Part shown: positions 3,414 through 5,305 of the stretch, piece after piece | Layout: every line of letters starts with the position of its first letter | Position numbering within the stretch: position 1 is the stretch's first letter | Assembly (NCBI GenBank): GCA_902478715.1 | Contig: CABSMC010000111.1 | Coordinates: 1 to 5,305 of the forward strand | DNA: 5,305 nt | Source of the DNA: an uncultured Adlercreutzia sp. | GTDB taxonomy: Bacteria; Actinomycetota; Coriobacteriia; Coriobacteriales; Eggerthellaceae | Reading direction: 5' to 3' | Translations under genes and position numbers: made by a program | Notes under the pieces: generated by a model | The model's input: only the letters and a program-made list of their open reading frames with translations | Told to the model about the DNA's origin: nothing | The model's database searches: none

Positions 3414-5305
3414 ATGGCCAACGAGATCGTCATCAAAGGCGCCCGCGAGCACAACTTGAAGGACGTCGACCTGACTATTCCCCGCGACGAGCTGGTCGTC
3501 ATCACGGGCCTTTCCGGCTCCGGCAAGTCCAGCCTCGCCTTCGACACCATGTACGCCGAGGGGCAGCGCCGCTATGTGGAGAGCCTCTCCAGCTATGCCC
3601 GCATGTTCCTGGGCCAGATGTCCAAGCCCGATGTGGACTCCATCGACGGCCTGTCGCCGGCGGTGTCCATCGATCAGAAGACCACGTCGAAGAATCCCCG
3701 CTCCACCGTGGGCACCACCACCGAGATCTACGACTACCTGCGCCTTCTGTTCGCGCGGGTGGGCGTGCCTCACTGCCCGGAGTGCGGCCGCGAAATCAAG
3801 AAGCAGACCACCGACCAGGTGACCGACGACATCCTGCGCCTCGGCGACGACGCCCAGGGCGAGTCGACGAAGGCCATCCTCATGGCCCCGGTGGTGGCCG
3901 GCCGCAAGGGCGAGTTCACGAAGCTCTTCGCCGATCTGCAGAAGGAGGGCTTCTCCCGCGTGCGCATCGACGGCGAGATCGTGAAGCTAACCGGTGAGCC
4001 CGTTACCCTGAACAAGAAGATCAAGCACTTCATCGACGTGGTGGTCGACCGCGTCACGCTGAAGGAATCCGCCCAAAGCCGCATCGCCGAGGCCGTGGAG
4101 CTGGCATGCAAGCTGGCGCAGGGTCGCGTTCTTGTGCAGGTGCTCGGGCCCGACGGCAACCCGCTCGGTGCGGCCGGGGGCACCTCCTCCGGCGCCACGG
4201 GCGGCCTCGGGGAGGGGGAGCATTTGTTCTCGCTGGCCCTCGCGTGTCCCGAGCACGGCCACTCCATGGACGAGCTGCAGCCCCGCGACTTCTCCTTCAA
4301 CGCCCCCTACGGCGCCTGCCCCGACTGCCTCGGCATCGGCAGCCGCGACGAGGTGGATCCCTCGCTCGTGGTACCGGATCCGTCCCTCACGCTGAACGAG
4401 GGCGTCATCGCGCCGTTCAAGAGCGGCAACTACTACCCCCAGGTGCTGCGCGCCGTGGCCCAGCATGTGGGCACCGACGCCGACACCCCGTGGGAGGACA
4501 TGCCGAAGAAGGCCCAGAAGGCGCTCTTGCATGGCCTCGGCAACGAGAAGGTGCGCGTGGACTACCGCACCGTGGACGGCCGCGACACCTACTGGTACAT
4601 CGAGTGGGAGGGCGTGCTCGCCGCAGTGAAGCGCCGCTATACCGAGGCCCAGTCCGACGCCCAGCGCGAGAAGCTGTCGGCCTATTTCGCCACGGTGCCC
4701 TGCGAGACCTGCGGCGGCAAGCGCCTGAAGCCGGAGGTCCTCGCGGTCACGGTGAACGACAAGTCCATCCACGACGTCACGGAGATGTCGGCGGCCGAGT
4801 CGCTGGCGTTCTTCGAGGGGCTGCACTTCACGGGCCAGGCGGCGGTCATCGCCCTGCCCATCGTGAAGGAGATCCGCGAGCGGCTGCGCTTCCTCGTGGA
4901 CGTGGGCCTGGACTACCTCACGCTGGAGCGGGCCACGGCCACGCTCTCCGGCGGCGAGGCCCAGCGCATCCGGCTCGCCACCCAGATCGGCGCCGGGCTC
5001 ATGGGCGTGCTCTACATTCTGGACGAGCCCTCCATCGGGCTTCACCAGCGCGACAACGAGCGGCTCATCGCCACGTTGGAGCGCCTGCGCGATCTGGGCA
5101 ACACCGTGGTGGTCGTGGAGCACGACGAGGACACCATCCGCGCCGCCGACTTCGTGGTGGACATGGGCCCGGGCGCCGGCGAGCACGGAGGCCACGTCAT
5201 CGCGGCGGGGACGCCGGCGGAGGTCATGGCCACGGAGGGCTCCGTCACGGCCGACTATCTGTCGGGGCGCCGCCGCATCGCGGTGCCGGAGGCTCGCCGC
5301 AAGCC
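3414..5305 (+). CDS. uvrA: UvrA, excinuclease ABC subunit A (5' 630 codons; runs off the window)
   Basis: UvrA is the damage-sensing ATPase dimer of nucleotide excision repair. It loads UvrB onto lesions and acts on DNA in the cytoplasm. The frame opens at ATG 3414 after AAGGAAA (3398-3405), and MANEIVIKGAREHNLKDV matches the conserved UvrA N-terminus. Visible elements, in order: Walker A GLSGSGKSS (32-40); the YVESLSSYARMFLGQM segment (54-69); CPEC (121-124); the UvrB-binding/insertion region (about 125-245); a zinc-module region CPEH (278-281) and CPDC (302-305); CETC (430-433); ABC signature LSGGEAQRIRLA (511-522); Walker B YILDEPSIGLH (534-544); and the H-loop VVEHDED (567-573). Thus nearly all of ATPase half I is present. 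The second half, about 310 residues in a typical protein of about 940, is beyond the window. Oddities are a Gly/Ala-rich insert near 246-266 and His in place of the second Cys at 281. A LexA box lies upstream. Confidence 0.97.
   Translation, partial: MANEIVIKGAREHNLKDVDLTIPRDELVVITGLSGSGKSSLAFDTMYAEGQRRYVESLSSYARMFLGQMSKPDVDSIDGLSPAVSIDQKTTSKNPRSTVGTTTEIYDYLRLLFARVGVPHCPECGREIKKQTTDQVTDDILRLGDDAQGESTKAILMAPVVAGRKGEFTKLFADLQKEGFSRVRIDGEIVKLTGEPVTLNKKIKHFIDVVVDRVTLKESAQSRIAEAVELACKLAQGRVLVQVLGPDGNPLGAAGGTSSGATGGLGEGEHLFSLALACPEHGHSMDELQPRDFSFNAPYGACPDCLGIGSRDEVDPSLVVPDPSLTLNEGVIAPFKSGNYYPQVLRAVAQHVGTDADTPWEDMPKKAQKALLHGLGNEKVRVDYRTVDGRDTYWYIEWEGVLAAVKRRYTEAQSDAQREKLSAYFATVPCETCGGKRLKPEVLAVTVNDKSIHDVTEMSAAESLAFFEGLHFTGQAAVIALPIVKEIRERLRFLVDVGLDYLTLERATATLSGGEAQRIRLATQIGAGLMGVLYILDEPSIGLHQRDNERLIATLERLRDLGNTVVVVEHDEDTIRAADFVVDMGPGAGEHGGHVIAAGTPAEVMATEGSVTADYLSGRRRIAVPEARRK

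Noticed and set aside
3987..5195. 402-aa minus-strand open frame opposite uvrA
   Set aside because: Low-complexity His/Val/Ala/Gly composition and complete overlap with conserved UvrA motifs on the other strand; a codon-bias shadow.

Overview
This is a GC-rich, ordinary-looking chromosomal window with every gene on the + strand. It most likely comes from a high-GC Gram-positive actinomycete of the Coriobacteriia/Eggerthellales type. That assignment is inferred from three things: GC-rich codon use, a trmFO-xerC pair like the trmFO-codV part of the Bacillus subtilis topA-trmFO-codV cluster, and a Gram-positive-type LexA box in front of uvrA. No rRNA, tRNA, CRISPR array or transposase gene was found.

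Layout. (1) Positions 1-281 hold the 3' end of trmFO, the folate/FAD-dependent tRNA m5U54 methyltransferase. It shares one base with the next start codon. (2) Positions 281-1246 hold a complete Xer-type tyrosine recombinase with all six catalytic residues, most likely the chromosome dimer-resolution enzyme XerC/CodV. (3) Positions 1247-1517 hold an 84-bp nested palindromic element made of two back-to-back hairpins (1256-1339), then a plain leader. (4) Positions 1518-1616 encode a 32-residue single-span membrane protein with a strong ribosome-binding site and its own intrinsic terminator (1648-1676). (5) Positions 1677-1927 are a GC-rich, hairpin-rich non-coding stretch with a candidate promoter (1830-1858) and a perfect 10-bp stem-loop just after the predicted transcription start. 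(6) Positions 1928-3247 encode a 12-TM major facilitator superfamily transporter of unknown substrate with a charged, proline/alanine-rich C-terminal tail. (7) Positions 3248-3413 are the uvrA control region, with a perfect GAAC-N4-GTTC LexA (SOS) box, candidate promoter elements and a 10-bp leader hairpin. (8) Positions 3414-5305 hold the first 630 codons of uvrA, the damage-recognition ATPase of nucleotide excision repair. The gene runs off the right edge.

How the genes relate. trmFO and xerC look translationally coupled. The 32-aa gene, the transporter and uvrA look like separate transcription units, although no terminator is visible between the transporter and uvrA. No novel multi-gene system is evident. 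The points most worth a second look are the palindromic repeat with compensatory base changes, the membrane microprotein, the hairpin-rich transporter leader, the SOS box, and the altered first zinc-binding pair in UvrA.
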